Shown piece after piece: positions 8,377 through 17,949 of a DNA stretch of 57,093 nt. Made by a program: the position numbers and the translations under genes. The notes under the pieces are model-generated. The model ran no database searches. It was not told the origin of the DNA and saw only the letters and a program-made list of their open reading frames with translations. This DNA is from Henriciella sp. (lineage in GTDB: Bacteria; Pseudomonadota; Alphaproteobacteria; Caulobacterales; Hyphomonadaceae): assembly GCA_017642885.1 (NCBI GenBank), contig JAEPOM010000017.1, forward strand, positions 1 to 57,093, read 5' to 3'. Positions within the stretch are counted from its first letter, which is position 1. Each line of letters begins with the position of its first letter.

Positions 8377-9501
8377 CTAGAGCGAAGTCGTCATCGCTTC
8401 AATGACAGCTGCATCTGACACGTAAATCCGCTTCATTTTCGCAAGTGTGCCGGGCGTCCAGCCGAACAAATCGGTCAGAACCTGATCTGATATCAGAGTC
8501 GGGTAAAGGTGCTGAAGGATGACCATATTCGTCGCGCATGTCTTGCGCATGTCGTGGATGGTTGGACCGTGGTTTTCAGGGCCAAGTCCTATACGGCTGC
8601 GATGGCGATCAAAGCTCGTGCCGAACCCTTCTGCAGTCCAAGGCTTGCCCTTGCTGGAGAAAAGAATCGTGAGGGGTGCCGTCGCGAGTTTGGCGCGCGC
8701 CGCATCGATTTCATCAAGCAACGACCGAAGCGGAGGCGTGATGGGGATAAGGGCAGTGTTGCGGCCACGGCTCTTGCCCGTAGGAATGATCAGATGCTGC
8801 TTCGTGATCGCCGAAAGGGGCAAGCGGGTCAGATCTTCACGGCGAAGTCCGGTGTGAAGAGCCAGCTTGAACGCCCAGGCCAGATGCGCCGACGCGGTCT
8901 TGAGAAACTTTGCCTGCTCTTCCAGAGACCAAATACGCGCTTCCGTCGGCCGTTCGTAAAGCGGCTCGATTCCATGCGCTCGGTTCCAGTCCAGTCGCCC
9001 GTCCTTTTTGCACCAGGTCAGGAAGGCCGACAGAGCCAGGACGGCCTCATCAGCTGAGCTCGGAGAGTGACCCCAGACACGATCACGGTGGGACGTGATA
9101 AACTTGATAATGCGTCTGCTATCGAAAACCGAAAGCGGTGCGTTCGCAGCTGGCTGGCCCGCCTTCAGGGGCATTTCCAACCACTTGTCGAGGTACTTGA
9201 TCCTGGCCGTTTGCCCTTTTGTCTTCATCTTTCTGAATGCGGGAGACTTCTTCCGATAGAGCATAACCGCCATGGCGAACGAATCTGCGACTGGCGCTCT
9301 TTCATCCTCCATCACCTCTGAATAGGCCTGGATGAATTCTGGGGGCAGTCGCTTGCCAGGCTCATCCAACCTGGATCCTTCACTCGTCCAGAACTTTGGG
9401 CCACCGCGAAACGCGTAATAATAGTAGCGGGTCTGACCCGTCGCGAGCTTCTTCGCAATTACATGCAGTCCCTTGATGGACATGGTCAGCTCCCTAGCCA
9501 T
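8377..9501 (-). CDS. int: tyrosine-type site-specific integrase
   Basis: A tyrosine recombinase expected to integrate and excise the element at the tRNA-Val. The 374-residue product has an N-terminal SAM-like core-binding region and a catalytic domain with Arg220 (in HTGLRRED), Lys243 (in TGKSRG), His316 and Arg319 (in IHDMRK), Trp348 in place of the second His, and the nucleophile Tyr360 (RIYVSD). An alternative ATG at 9483 gives a product six residues shorter and has a better GGGAG ribosome binding site. It reads toward the tRNA, as usual for integrases at a left border. Confidence 0.93.
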   Translation of the reverse strand: MARELTMSIKGLHVIAKKLATGQTRYYYYAFRGGPKFWTSEGSRLDEPGKRLPPEFIQAYSEVMEDERAPVADSFAMAVMLYRKKSPAFRKMKTKGQTARIKYLDKWLEMPLKAGQPAANAPLSVFDSRRIIKFITSHRDRVWGHSPSSADEAVLALSAFLTWCKKDGRLDWNRAHGIEPLYERPTEARIWSLEEQAKFLKTASAHLAWAFKLALHTGLRREDLTRLPLSAITKQHLIIPTGKSRGRNTALIPITPPLRSLLDEIDAARAKLATAPLTILFSSKGKPWTAEGFGTSFDRHRSRIGLGPENHGPTIHDMRKTCATNMVILQHLYPTLISDQVLTDLFGWTPGTLAKMKRIYVSDAAVIEAMTTSL

Positions 9502-9683
9502 TTCGCCTCCGAATCAGTTTCGAGCCTGAGAGAGGCCTTGTCCAGAAGCGTAATCTCGCCGTCAGGCATGAGCCGAACGCCGCATACGTCAAATCCTGTA
9601 TCTTTCGCTGCAGCGATCAGCGTTTTGAGGCGGCGCTTGATTTCACAGGTTTTTAGATGTGGGGGTATCTGCGTTCGGGCCAT
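9486..9683 (-). CDS. small hypothetical protein upstream of int
   Basis: A 65-residue protein overlapping the long int start by 16 bases, so the two are probably translated together. It has a basic N-terminal half (KRRLKTLIAAA) and a segment DVCGVRLMPDGEITLLD resembling the short proteins often found directly before tyrosine integrases in alphaproteobacterial elements. No named domain is recognised. Possible roles are a recombination directionality factor or an integrase accessory protein; this is context inference only. Confidence 0.55.
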   Translation of the reverse strand: MARTQIPPHLKTCEIKRRLKTLIAAAKDTGFDVCGVRLMPDGEITLLDKASLRLETDSEAKWLGS

Positions 9684-9692
9684 TGCTCGACA

Positions 9693-9923
9693 TCACTGGT
9701 ACGTTTGAGTCTTCATGGCCTTACGAAAGCCAGGATCGCTCGAAAGGAAAGCTTCAAGCATCAGAGGAACCAGCATAGCCACCGATGACTCAGCTCCGTA
9801 GGTTGCTGCATGGATCCGAGAATACGCTTCGAGGTCCGCAGCCAGAGATGGCTCGAGACTGATCGACAGTTTCTGCGGCGTCCGGTCCGGTAGTGGCCCG
9901 ATCTTCAAACTGACTTCACTCAT
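9693..9923 (-). CDS. DUF2274 protein at the end of the trb operon
   Basis: A 76-residue protein of the DUF2274 type, a family that regularly follows trbI in Trb conjugation operons. It contains a ribbon-like start (QKLSISLEPSLAADLEAYSRI) of the kind seen in small CopG-like proteins, then a hydrophobic helix. Its ATG overlaps the trbI stop by four bases (ATGA), showing translational coupling. Function is not established. A regulatory or accessory role in conjugation is likely from the conserved position. Confidence 0.8.
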   Translation of the reverse strand: MSEVSLKIGPLPDRTPQKLSISLEPSLAADLEAYSRIHAATYGAESSVAMLVPLMLEAFLSSDPGFRKAMKTQTYQ

Positions 9924-11176
9924 GGTTGTATGCCTCCTTCATAAGGTTTCAGAACAATGTCCTTGTTGACCAGCACACCGAGCCGCCAACCGGGCCGGAT
10001 GGTGATCGAGGGCTGGACTTCGAGATTGCGGCGCACGATTTCCTGACCGGCTTCATTAGCGCCGGTCTGTGCCGAACGGCGAAGCGCCCGGGCAATGTCG
10101 CCTTCGTCATCGCTTGCGAGTTCGGATCCGACGCCGAGCAGGGTGGAGAGCGCGACACCCTGGAGCAATTTCCAGGAATGATAGTCGACCTTGTCTGCCA
10201 GCCCCGCATAGCCGCGGGCATCGACGCCAGCTAGATTGTCGATCCGGATCGAGGTGCCGTCCGGCATCATGATCCGGCTCCAGACGAGCAGCGCGCGCGA
10301 CTGGCCGAACGCGATGACACTGTCATAGCGACCGATGAGCCTCGCGCCCTGCGGCACGAGCACGATCTCTCCCGTGACCGTGTCATAGACCGGGCTCGTC
10401 ACCTGCGCGATGACCTGTCCGGGAAGATCGGAGTTCACGCCCGTCAGCAGGGTTGCCGGAATAATCGTCCCCGCCATCAGCTGGTACGGAGAGACCGGCG
10501 TCTCCAGCCGGTGTGGATTGTAGATCGATGGATCAGGATCGGCGCCAAGAAAGTCGAGCTTTCGAACCTGACGGTTCGGGTCTTCACTTAAAGATGACCC
10601 GAACGCGCTGCCGTCGGACGGCGCAAATGCCGACAAGTCCGGGAAGCTCAACGAAGCAGGCGCCGCGGGCGCAACACTGCCGATGCCATTGTTCGACCCG
10701 GCACTCGCACCAACCTGGAAAAACACCCCGCTCCCACGTGCCGCATCAGAGAGGGCTGCTTCACGTTCTCGTAACTCCGCCTCCAGCGCCGCCAGGTGTT
10801 CCCGCATCGGATCCGCCTCAGGCGCATCTTCCTCCGACAATCCCATGCGCCCTTCGCGCTGCGCCTTTAAGATGGGTGTGCCGAGATCGCCTGGAAGCGG
10901 CGGTCCGAGAATGTCCTCCCGCGGTAGCTCGCCATAGGATTTCGGAAGCTCTGACAGGCCATCCGCCTCCGGATTGTGCCCGGTGTTGTAAAGCTCACGC
11001 GCGGGGCCACCAGCGTCTTCCTTCGGACCCTGCAAGGCAAAGGCCAGCGAGCCGAGTACAATCGCACTGCCAGTCCCAAACAGGATCATGAGCGCCCGCT
11101 TGGAAAACCGTTTGACGGGTCTCGGGCGGCCGCGGATTTCAAGCGGCTTGGGTGGAGGGGAAGCAGCTTCAGTCAT
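9920..11176 (-). CDS. trbI: conjugal transfer protein TrbI (VirB10-like)
   Basis: TrbI/VirB10 spans the periplasm and links inner- and outer-membrane parts of the type IV secretion channel. The 418-residue product has a short cytoplasmic N-terminus, one transmembrane helix (about 28-48), a proline/glutamate-rich periplasmic linker and a C-terminal VirB10 beta-barrel domain with the typical ATLLTGVNSDLPGQVIAQV segment and LIGRYDS. It overlaps trbG by four bases upstream and DUF2274 by four bases downstream. Confidence 0.95.
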   Translation of the reverse strand: MTEAASPPPKPLEIRGRPRPVKRFSKRALMILFGTGSAIVLGSLAFALQGPKEDAGGPARELYNTGHNPEADGLSELPKSYGELPREDILGPPLPGDLGTPILKAQREGRMGLSEEDAPEADPMREHLAALEAELREREAALSDAARGSGVFFQVGASAGSNNGIGSVAPAAPASLSFPDLSAFAPSDGSAFGSSLSEDPNRQVRKLDFLGADPDPSIYNPHRLETPVSPYQLMAGTIIPATLLTGVNSDLPGQVIAQVTSPVYDTVTGEIVLVPQGARLIGRYDSVIAFGQSRALLVWSRIMMPDGTSIRIDNLAGVDARGYAGLADKVDYHSWKLLQGVALSTLLGVGSELASDDEGDIARALRRSAQTGANEAGQEIVRRNLEVQPSITIRPGWRLGVLVNKDIVLKPYEGGIQP

Positions 11177-12201
11177 GGCCGCGCGCCGCCAAGATCATTG
11201 CGCGCAATCTTCACGACATCCTGGCGCTTTTCCCCGAGGCGCAGCTCTGCGCGGGCGAACAGGCGGTCGACGACATAATAGTCGCCTGACATGCGATAGT
11301 TGACGAGCTGGGCCTTGCCGTCCCGGCCGATGACGAACAGGGCCGGGGCTTCGCCCTGGTCGAGCCGGGCCGGGAACTGGATATAGACCTTGCGGCCATC
11401 GTCAAAGACGCGATCCGGCCGCCAGTGTGGGAAATCCCCATCCAAATCGTACCGGAACTTTAGCCGTTCGAGCTGCAACCCTGCAGACGACGGCGATGCC
11501 GACGCACCTGCCGCGCCAGACCTCGCCACCCGCGTCACCAATTGCTGGTCTGCATAGCGCCATGAGACAGCCGCCATATAGGTCTCTTCGAACGCGCGCA
11601 GTTCAAGATGGTAGGCACGAAGGCTCGTCGTGATGATGAGGTTCGTTTTGAGGCCCGCCTGTGTCGGCTTGATCAGGATATGGGCCTGCGCGCCGTCACC
11701 GGTGCCGGAGATCGTATCCCCGAGCACCCATCGCACCGTGTCGCCAGCCGAGACCGAAACGAGTTCCTCGCCCGGCTGGAGGACGATGTCGGTCACCTGC
11801 TCGGGTGCGCAATAGACTTGGTAGAGCGCGCCCACTGTATAGGGATAGACTTGGATCGCGTTCATGTAATTGTCGAGCGAGGGTTCGACAGCAGCCTTGC
11901 CGTTTGCGGTCTCGATCGCCTGATAGGGTTTGAGGGATTGCGTCTCCGTCTTCGTGGGCATCGGCTTCAGCTGGTCGGGCACGGTCCCCGACACAATTGT
12001 CGGCGTATAGGTGCGGTAGACGACCGGCGTCGAAGACAGGTCCGCGTCTGTAAGATGGATCTCTTCGGCGTCAGGGGCGAGATAGAGATCTTCGACATAG
12101 TCCGGTTCATCGAGTGTAATGTCTGGACCGACGGCTGCGGGGAAAGACTCGCAGGCCGCGAGGGCGGACGAGGCGAGGAGGATCAGGGCAAAGCGTTTCA
12201 T
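11173..12201 (-). CDS. trbG: conjugal transfer lipoprotein TrbG (VirB9-like)
   Basis: TrbG/VirB9 builds the outer-membrane core ring of the secretion channel with TrbI. The start at 12201 (an AGGAG ribosome binding site 12 bases upstream) gives a 342-residue protein with a lipoprotein signal, a hydrophobic stretch ending LAAC around residues 16-19. The frame is open further upstream, but that part is overlap with trbF and has no start signals. The C-terminal half (RYDLDGDFPHWRPDRVFDDG) is the typical CagX/VirB9 domain. Confidence 0.94.
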   Translation of the reverse strand: MKRFALILLASSALAACESFPAAVGPDITLDEPDYVEDLYLAPDAEEIHLTDADLSSTPVVYRTYTPTIVSGTVPDQLKPMPTKTETQSLKPYQAIETANGKAAVEPSLDNYMNAIQVYPYTVGALYQVYCAPEQVTDIVLQPGEELVSVSAGDTVRWVLGDTISGTGDGAQAHILIKPTQAGLKTNLIITTSLRAYHLELRAFEETYMAAVSWRYADQQLVTRVARSGAAGASASPSSAGLQLERLKFRYDLDGDFPHWRPDRVFDDGRKVYIQFPARLDQGEAPALFVIGRDGKAQLVNYRMSGDYYVVDRLFARAELRLGEKRQDVVKIARNDLGGARP

Positions 12202-12214
12202 GGGGGATATGCTC

Positions 12215-12901
12215 CTATTGATGGTCTTTCGACCAGTTGAGGCCGTGGACGTAGAGGCCGAGGGGATTGGCCCGGAGGGCCTCTTCGGTGCGGGGTGGAT
12301 CGATGACGATCGAGAACACGCCGGTATGGTTTGACTGGCCGGTCTCTGTGCCGTTGCGATAGGCCGTCTCGCGCCAGCGCACCGTGAAGCTGTCATCAGA
12401 GGCGCGCACGACGCTCGTCACATCGACGGACACCGATCTGCGTCCGAGATCCGCAAACGGGTCATTGTCGCGGGCATAGTCGTTGAGCGTCGCGGCTGCC
12501 CGGTCGGTCGCATAGGCATAGGCCTTCAGCCAGTTCTGCCGGACAATAACCGGATCAATCGAGATGGACCGCGTATTCTTGACGAACTCGGCGAGATGGA
12601 AGGCGATCTGCGCATCAGTCGGCTCGTAGCGTCCGTCGGCCGGGCCGACGGCGCGCACGGCGCCTTCGCCGGTCAGCTCGACTACATAGGGCGTGACGAA
12701 GGATTGGGTCGAACGCCAGACGAGCCCACCCGCGAGCACGAACGAGAGGCCAAGGCTGCCTAGTGCGGCCAGCCGCCAGTTTGCCGCCTGTACGCGGGCA
12801 GACCCGATCCGGTCGTCCCAGGCCTGTGCGGCGCGCTGGTAGGGCGTCACAGGTTCCGGTGTCTCGCCATAGCGGGTGGATGTTCGCTTCCAGAGCTTCA
12901 T
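12215..12901 (-). CDS. trbF: conjugal transfer protein TrbF (VirB8-like)
   Basis: TrbF/VirB8 is a bitopic inner-membrane assembly factor of the type IV secretion system. The 228-residue product has a cytoplasmic N-terminus, a single transmembrane helix near residues 45-65 and a periplasmic NTF2-like domain (VirB8 fold). The start at 12901 was chosen over an in-frame ATG at 12916 because a GAGGA ribosome binding site precedes it and it avoids overlap with trbL. Confidence 0.93.
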   Translation of the reverse strand: MKLWKRTSTRYGETPEPVTPYQRAAQAWDDRIGSARVQAANWRLAALGSLGLSFVLAGGLVWRSTQSFVTPYVVELTGEGAVRAVGPADGRYEPTDAQIAFHLAEFVKNTRSISIDPVIVRQNWLKAYAYATDRAAATLNDYARDNDPFADLGRRSVSVDVTSVVRASDDSFTVRWRETAYRNGTETGQSNHTGVFSIVIDPPRTEEALRANPLGLYVHGLNWSKDHQ

Positions 12902-12902
12902 G

Positions 12903-14228
12903 TCAGTCCTCGTCATTCTTCAGTTGTATCGACGTGCCGCCGCCGGGACGGTCGCCGTCGCGGACGGCAGAAGCCGCCATCATCCCGGCATCCCGGGTGG
13001 ACTGGTCGCGTCTTATGCGCCGGGCCCAGTCCGGGGATGAGTTCTGCCCATTGGCAGGACTGGCGTTTGGCGCGCCTGTTCCGCCGGTTGCCGCGAAAGC
13101 GGCACGCGCGCCTGCCTGGTGACTTGTTTCAGGAGACCCGAAGACGCGGCTTGCAAAGCCGCGCGCACCGGACGCCGCGGCCCGTGCCCCGGCGCCGGCA
13201 ACCCCGCTCATGCCGGCCATGGCCGCGCCGACACCAGTCTTGCCGGAGGCTGCCGCATTCATCTGGTAGGCCGTGCGCGCCCCGCCCGTCATCGAGGCGG
13301 CGGCGCCGACCGCACTGCGCGCGCCACCGGCGGCTGCCCCCACGGCCGATTTGGCGAGGCTGCCACCCGCGACGGTTCCGGCGGCAACGCCAGCGGCTGA
13401 GCCGATCGCCGCGCCTGCGCCGAGCTGCGGTGCCCCGGAGACAAGGCCTGTGGCGATGCCGGGTCCGAACAGGCCGAGGGCCAGAAGCGAGAGGGATCCG
13501 AGGATGACGGAGGCAGCCTGTTCCAGGGTCACCTCGTCTGGCTGGAAGGTCGATGTGATGGAGGAGAAGATTGTCGAACCAATGCCGACAATGATCGCCA
13601 GCACCATGAGCTTGATGCCCGACGCGATGACATTGCCGAGGACTTTCTCGGCGAGGAACGACGTCTTGTTCCAGAGCGCAAAGGGTATCAGCACGAACCC
13701 GGCCAGTGTCGTCAGCTTGAATTCGATGATGGTGACGAAGAGCTGGATGGCGAGGAAGAAGAACGCAAGGAGCGTGATGATCCAGGCGAGGAACAGGACA
13801 GCGATGATGACGATGTTCTGGAAGAAGGCGATCGGGCCCGTGAGCTTCTCGATTTCGTCGAGCAGGGGCAGGGCCGCATCAAATCCGGTTGCGGCCACGA
13901 AACCGGGTTTCATGATATCGTCAGCGGTGATCGTGCCGCCGGTGGCATTGAGGCCGAGCTGCGCAAAGCTCATGAACACGACGTCCGACAGGAGCGCGAA
14001 ATTGCCGAGGATCAGCGCGAAGGCGCCGACATAGAGGACCTTCTTCAGGAACCTGCCGACAATGTCGGTATCGGGGCCCATGGCCCAGAAAAGTCCGGCG
14101 AGCGTGATGTCAATTGCGATGAGGGCGCTTGTCAGGAAAGCGACATCCGGCTGCAGGAGACCGAACCCGCTATCGATGTAAGCGGAGAAGGTCGCAACAA
14201 ACTGGTCGATGACGCTCAGGTCTTCCAT
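12903..14228 (-). CDS. trbL: conjugal transfer protein TrbL (VirB6-like)
   Basis: TrbL/VirB6 is the polytopic inner-membrane channel component. The 441-residue product has several hydrophobic helices between about 30 and 260 (for example the segment around ILFLAWIITLLAFFFLAIQLF). It then has a long Ala/Gly/Ser-rich low-complexity tail (about 265-400) and a charged end. This tail is common in TrbL. The neighbours are trbJ upstream (gap of 4 bases) and trbF one base downstream. Confidence 0.93.
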   Translation of the reverse strand: MEDLSVIDQFVATFSAYIDSGFGLLQPDVAFLTSALIAIDITLAGLFWAMGPDTDIVGRFLKKVLYVGAFALILGNFALLSDVVFMSFAQLGLNATGGTITADDIMKPGFVAATGFDAALPLLDEIEKLTGPIAFFQNIVIIAVLFLAWIITLLAFFFLAIQLFVTIIEFKLTTLAGFVLIPFALWNKTSFLAEKVLGNVIASGIKLMVLAIIVGIGSTIFSSITSTFQPDEVTLEQAASVILGSLSLLALGLFGPGIATGLVSGAPQLGAGAAIGSAAGVAAGTVAGGSLAKSAVGAAAGGARSAVGAAASMTGGARTAYQMNAAASGKTGVGAAMAGMSGVAGAGARAAASGARGFASRVFGSPETSHQAGARAAFAATGGTGAPNASPANGQNSSPDWARRIRRDQSTRDAGMMAASAVRDGDRPGGGTSIQLKNDED

Positions 14229-14232
14229 GGCC

Positions 14233-14958
14233 CTAATCCCGCCTGTAGGCGACGCCGTCGCCGCGGAAGCGTTTGTGACGAATGCGGGCCTGTTCCTCGA
14301 TGGCCGCCCGGCGGGATTCTTCGAGCGCCACCATCCGGTATTGCGCCGCCATCAATTGCTGCATCTGCATCTGTTGTTCGACGGAAAGTGCGACAAGCTG
14401 GTTACCCGCCTGGGCGACTGACAGGTTGCCGGTTGCCGCCTGGCTCTCGCGGGCAAGGTCGCTCAGCGTCTCGCGGGAGTCTGCAATCGAGGTCACGATT
14501 CCCGACTGGACCTGGATCGAAGCCCGGAACGCGTCCCGGCTGATCCGCCACTGATCAGCAGCTTCAACCACGATCTCCTCATTGGAGAGGTCTTCATAGG
14601 AGTCGGGGAAGGCCTCTTCGTATTGGCGTTCGGACTCTTCGACTTCGTAAGTGACCTCGCCCGCTTCGCGCATCAGCGTGTCGATCCGCTCGAGCACGCG
14701 TTTGAGGTGTTCGATTGAGGCATAGTCGAGCCGTTTCAGGTCCTCGGCCTGGTTCACCAGCATCTGCGCCTCATGCTGGAGTTGCTGGATCTGGTTGTTG
14801 ATCTGTTCGAGCGTATTGGTGGCCGTCACGACATTCTGAACGAGGTTCGTCGGGTCGATCACGACATCGCCGACGCCCAGAAGGGCGTTTGCCGGTGGTG
14901 CAATCAGGCTGAGCGAGGACACTGACCCAAGAAGAATGGCGATCATTCGGCGGCGCAT
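14233..14958 (-). CDS. trbJ: conjugal transfer protein TrbJ (VirB5-like)
   Basis: TrbJ/VirB5 is a periplasmic minor pilus component. The 241-residue product starting at 14958 has an Arg-rich n-region and a signal peptide ending near ANA (residue 25), followed by long amphipathic helices (NTLEQINNQIQQLQHEAQ) typical of VirB5. It overlaps the end of trbE by 16 bases. An internal ATG at 14946 would give an ATGA overlap with trbE but a weaker signal peptide. Confidence 0.92.
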   Translation of the reverse strand: MRRRMIAILLGSVSSLSLIAPPANALLGVGDVVIDPTNLVQNVVTATNTLEQINNQIQQLQHEAQMLVNQAEDLKRLDYASIEHLKRVLERIDTLMREAGEVTYEVEESERQYEEAFPDSYEDLSNEEIVVEAADQWRISRDAFRASIQVQSGIVTSIADSRETLSDLARESQAATGNLSVAQAGNQLVALSVEQQMQMQQLMAAQYRMVALEESRRAAIEEQARIRHKRFRGDGVAYRRD

Positions 14959-17372
14959 GGCACGTCTCCTTCTGTCCCGATCAGGTCTGCGGCCCAATGG
15001 AGCCCGCGCGCGGCAAGCCAGGCCGGCGCGAACCCGTCCGGGCCTGAAGCACTAAGAATCTCGGAGATCAGATTCTGATCAGCCTTCGATCCGGCGGCGC
15101 AGAAGGCGAGCGCAACCGGCCCCAGATCGAGGTCGAACAGGCGGTTTCCATCCGGACACTGAACATAGTAGTCGCGCTTCGGGGTCGCCCGCGCGATCAG
15201 TTCGACCTGACGGGCATTGAGTCCGAACGCTTCATACGCTGCGCGCTGCGAGGGCTCCTCGGCGCGCGCATTGGCCAGGAAGATGCGGGTCGGTGCGCTC
15301 TCGATGAGGCTTGGCGCGATCGCGCTTGCCGAAATGTCCGACAGGCTCTGCGTCGCGAACACGACGGACACGTTCTTCTTGCGGAGTGTCTTCAGCCAGT
15401 CGCGAAGGCGCCCCGCAAACATCGGATGGTCGAGGAACAGCCAGGCCTCGTCGAGGATCAGCATTGTCGGCCGCCCGTCGAACCGGGCTTCGAGCTTCGT
15501 GAAGAGATGCGCCAGAACCGGCGCTGCCAGACGCTTGTCCTGCATCAGCGCGTCCATTTCGAAGCAGAGGACATCCCCTGATGCCAAACTGTCCTCATCG
15601 GCATCGAGCAGGGCACCATAGGGACCGGCCAGCGTATAGGGTTCCAGCGCCTGCCGAAGCTCTGATGACTGCACCAGCGCTGTAAGACCCGTCAGAGTGC
15701 GTTGCGCCACCGGTGCCGCGCCAAGGCTCTGCAGAGCCGTCCAAACGGCCTGCTTCACTTCGGGCGTCACAGCGACGTTTTCTTGAGCAATCAGACCCAA
15801 CACCCAAGCCTGTGCTTCGGCGATCCCGGCTTCGCTATCAATGTCCCGCAAGGGCTGGAACGCAAGGTCGCCGTCGAGGCCGAGGTCGTACCAGGTACCG
15901 CCAAGGGCAAGCGTCGCGCAGCGCGCCGAGCCACCCTTGTCGAAGATGAAGACCTGCGCCCGCTCGTAGCGGCGGAACTGCAAGGCGAGGAGCGATAGCA
16001 ACACCGACTTGCCGGCCCCAGTCGGTCCGACCACCATCATGTGCCCGACATCGCCCTGATGGGTCACCAGCCGGAACGGTGTCGCACTGGCCGAGCGCGC
16101 CATCAGGAGCGGCGGGCCGTCCAGGTGCGTGTTGCGCTCCGGCCCTGCCCAGAGTGCCGACAAGGGGGCCATATGCGCAAGGTTGATCGTGTTCAGTAGC
16201 GGCTGGCGGACATTGGCATAGGCTTCACCCGGAAGCGTGCCGAGCCAGGCTTCGACGGCATTGACGCTTTCGGAAACGCAGGTGAACCCGCGCCCCCGGA
16301 TCACGCGCTCGACGGCGCGGATCTGGTCGTCGGCGATCGCTGCATCCGCATGCCGAACGACAATCGCCGTCGTGCAATAGCCGAATGCAACATGGCCTGC
16401 GCCGAGCGCCTGCAGGGCCTCGTCGGCATCGGCGGCCTGATTGTCGGCATCTGAGTTGAGGAGTGTTGCGGGCTCATTGGTGAGGATTTCGCGCAAATAA
16501 GAGGTAAGCGACCGGCGTTTCGCAAACCAGTTGCGGACATAGGCATTGAGCGTCTTTTCGGCCTCGGGCTTGTCGAGGGGCAGGAACCGCGTCACCCAGC
16601 GATAGGCAAAGCCGAGCTGGTCGAGCTCTGAGAGCAGCCCGGGCTCGCCGGTTGCGGGGAACCCGTTGATCGTGAGGACTTTCAGCGTTTCGTCCCCTAA
16701 GCGGGGTGACAGCCCGCCCGTCAGCGGCGTATCGACCATGAGCGCATCAAGGCACATCGGCAGCGAGGGTGCCTTCACCGTCTGCCGCGCCACCGAGATG
16801 CAGGCATGCAGGTAGGTCAGCGTCTCATCGTCATCCAGGAACCGCGCCTCCGGCATCAGATCCGCCATCATGTCGCGCGCCCGGGAAGTTTCGGTTTCGA
16901 AATGCGCCAGATGCTCGCTCCAGAACGCAGCTGGAGCGTCTGCCGGATCGTCGATGAAGAGCTGCTCGATCCGGGCCGTCCGGTCGGCCGGTGGCATCCA
17001 TGTGAGGGTCAGGTAGCAATCGGTCTCGAAGTGGCGCCCGTGCTCTTCGAACGCCGCCCGGCGTTCCTCATCGACCAGCCAGGCGGCTGCGTCGCGCCAG
17101 GAACTTTCGGGATAGGTGACGGATGGTCGCCGGTCCGCTTCTATATGCAGCGCCCAACCTGACCCGAACCGGCTGAGGAGATTGTTCATGCGGGCTGTGA
17201 CGGCGACGAGTTCTTCCGGTGTCGAGCTTTCAAGATCGGGTCCGCGATAGAAACAGGTCCGCTGCAAGCTGCCATCCTTGTTGAGCAGGATGCCGGGCGC
17301 GATCAGGCAGGCCCATTTGAGATGGTCGGCGAGCGCAGCCGGGCGGGCGCGATATTCACGAAGATTCAGCAT
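14943..17372 (-). CDS. trbE: conjugal transfer ATPase TrbE (VirB4-like)
   Basis: TrbE/VirB4 is the largest ATPase of the conjugation machine and drives pilus assembly and transfer. The 809-residue product has the CagE/TrbE N-terminal domain, Walker A GPTGAGKSV near residue 450, Walker B MLILDEAWLF and the conserved VVFATQSLSDI motif. Its ATG overlaps trbD by seven bases. The length is normal for TrbE, and no part is missing. Confidence 0.96.
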   Translation of the reverse strand: MLNLREYRARPAALADHLKWACLIAPGILLNKDGSLQRTCFYRGPDLESSTPEELVAVTARMNNLLSRFGSGWALHIEADRRPSVTYPESSWRDAAAWLVDEERRAAFEEHGRHFETDCYLTLTWMPPADRTARIEQLFIDDPADAPAAFWSEHLAHFETETSRARDMMADLMPEARFLDDDETLTYLHACISVARQTVKAPSLPMCLDALMVDTPLTGGLSPRLGDETLKVLTINGFPATGEPGLLSELDQLGFAYRWVTRFLPLDKPEAEKTLNAYVRNWFAKRRSLTSYLREILTNEPATLLNSDADNQAADADEALQALGAGHVAFGYCTTAIVVRHADAAIADDQIRAVERVIRGRGFTCVSESVNAVEAWLGTLPGEAYANVRQPLLNTINLAHMAPLSALWAGPERNTHLDGPPLLMARSASATPFRLVTHQGDVGHMMVVGPTGAGKSVLLSLLALQFRRYERAQVFIFDKGGSARCATLALGGTWYDLGLDGDLAFQPLRDIDSEAGIAEAQAWVLGLIAQENVAVTPEVKQAVWTALQSLGAAPVAQRTLTGLTALVQSSELRQALEPYTLAGPYGALLDADEDSLASGDVLCFEMDALMQDKRLAAPVLAHLFTKLEARFDGRPTMLILDEAWLFLDHPMFAGRLRDWLKTLRKKNVSVVFATQSLSDISASAIAPSLIESAPTRIFLANARAEEPSQRAAYEAFGLNARQVELIARATPKRDYYVQCPDGNRLFDLDLGPVALAFCAAGSKADQNLISEILSASGPDGFAPAWLAARGLHWAADLIGTEGDVPCAAE

Positions 17373-17638
17373 GCGTAATAGCCCCTCGTTCTTATGTGCC
17401 GGATCAGCACGTCGGCAAATTGCGGATCGCGCCTTGCAGCGAACACGCAGATGCCCTGCGCCACGATCCAGAAGACGAGCCCCACGCCCCAGAGCTGCAG
17501 GCCGATGCCGAGCGCGGCGGCCAGCGTACCATTGACGATCGTCGCCAGCCGTGGCGCCCCTGCGAGCAGGATCGGCGCCGTCAAAGAGCGATGCACCGGC
17601 ACGCTATAGCCAGGGGGCAGGGGACGGTTGTCCGCCAT
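17366..17638 (-). CDS. trbD: conjugal transfer protein TrbD (VirB3-like)
   Basis: A 90-residue inner-membrane protein with two closely spaced hydrophobic helices (about 35-70). The N-terminus PVHRSLTAPILLAGAPR is typical of TrbD/VirB3. It begins at the last base of the trbC stop (TGATG) and overlaps trbE. VirB3 proteins work together with VirB4 in pilus assembly. Confidence 0.93.
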   Translation of the reverse strand: MADNRPLPPGYSVPVHRSLTAPILLAGAPRLATIVNGTLAAALGIGLQLWGVGLVFWIVAQGICVFAARRDPQFADVLIRHIRTRGYYAC

Positions 17639-17949
17639 CAGAGCGTCGCCCCGCCACCGAACGAAAAGAACGACAGGAAGAACGAGGTCGCAGCAAAGGC
17701 GATCGAGAGACCGAACACGATCTGCAAGAGCTTGCGCATGCCGCCGCCACTCTCACCGAAAGCAAGGCCAAGGCCGGTCAGGATGATGACGATGGTTGCG
17801 AGGATCTTGGCGACCGGCCCTTCGATGGAGTCGAGGATCGATTGCAGCGGGGCTTCCCAGGGCATGCCGGAGCCAGCCGCATGGGCCGGGAAGGTGAGCG
17901 CGACGGCAAAAGCCGTCAGGCTCAGGGCTTTGATCAGTCTGTATTTCAT
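17638..17949 (-). CDS. trbC: conjugal transfer pilin TrbC (VirB2-like)
   Basis: The major pilin subunit. The 103-residue product has a signal peptide (ending near AHAAGS, residue 24-27), then the mature pilin with two transmembrane helices around 45-65 and 75-98, separated by a short polar loop (GESGGGMRK). Size and layout match TrbC/VirB2. The ATG overlaps the trbB stop by four bases. Confidence 0.92.
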   Translation of the reverse strand: MKYRLIKALSLTAFAVALTFPAHAAGSGMPWEAPLQSILDSIEGPVAKILATIVIILTGLGLAFGESGGGMRKLLQIVFGLSIAFAATSFFLSFFSFGGGATL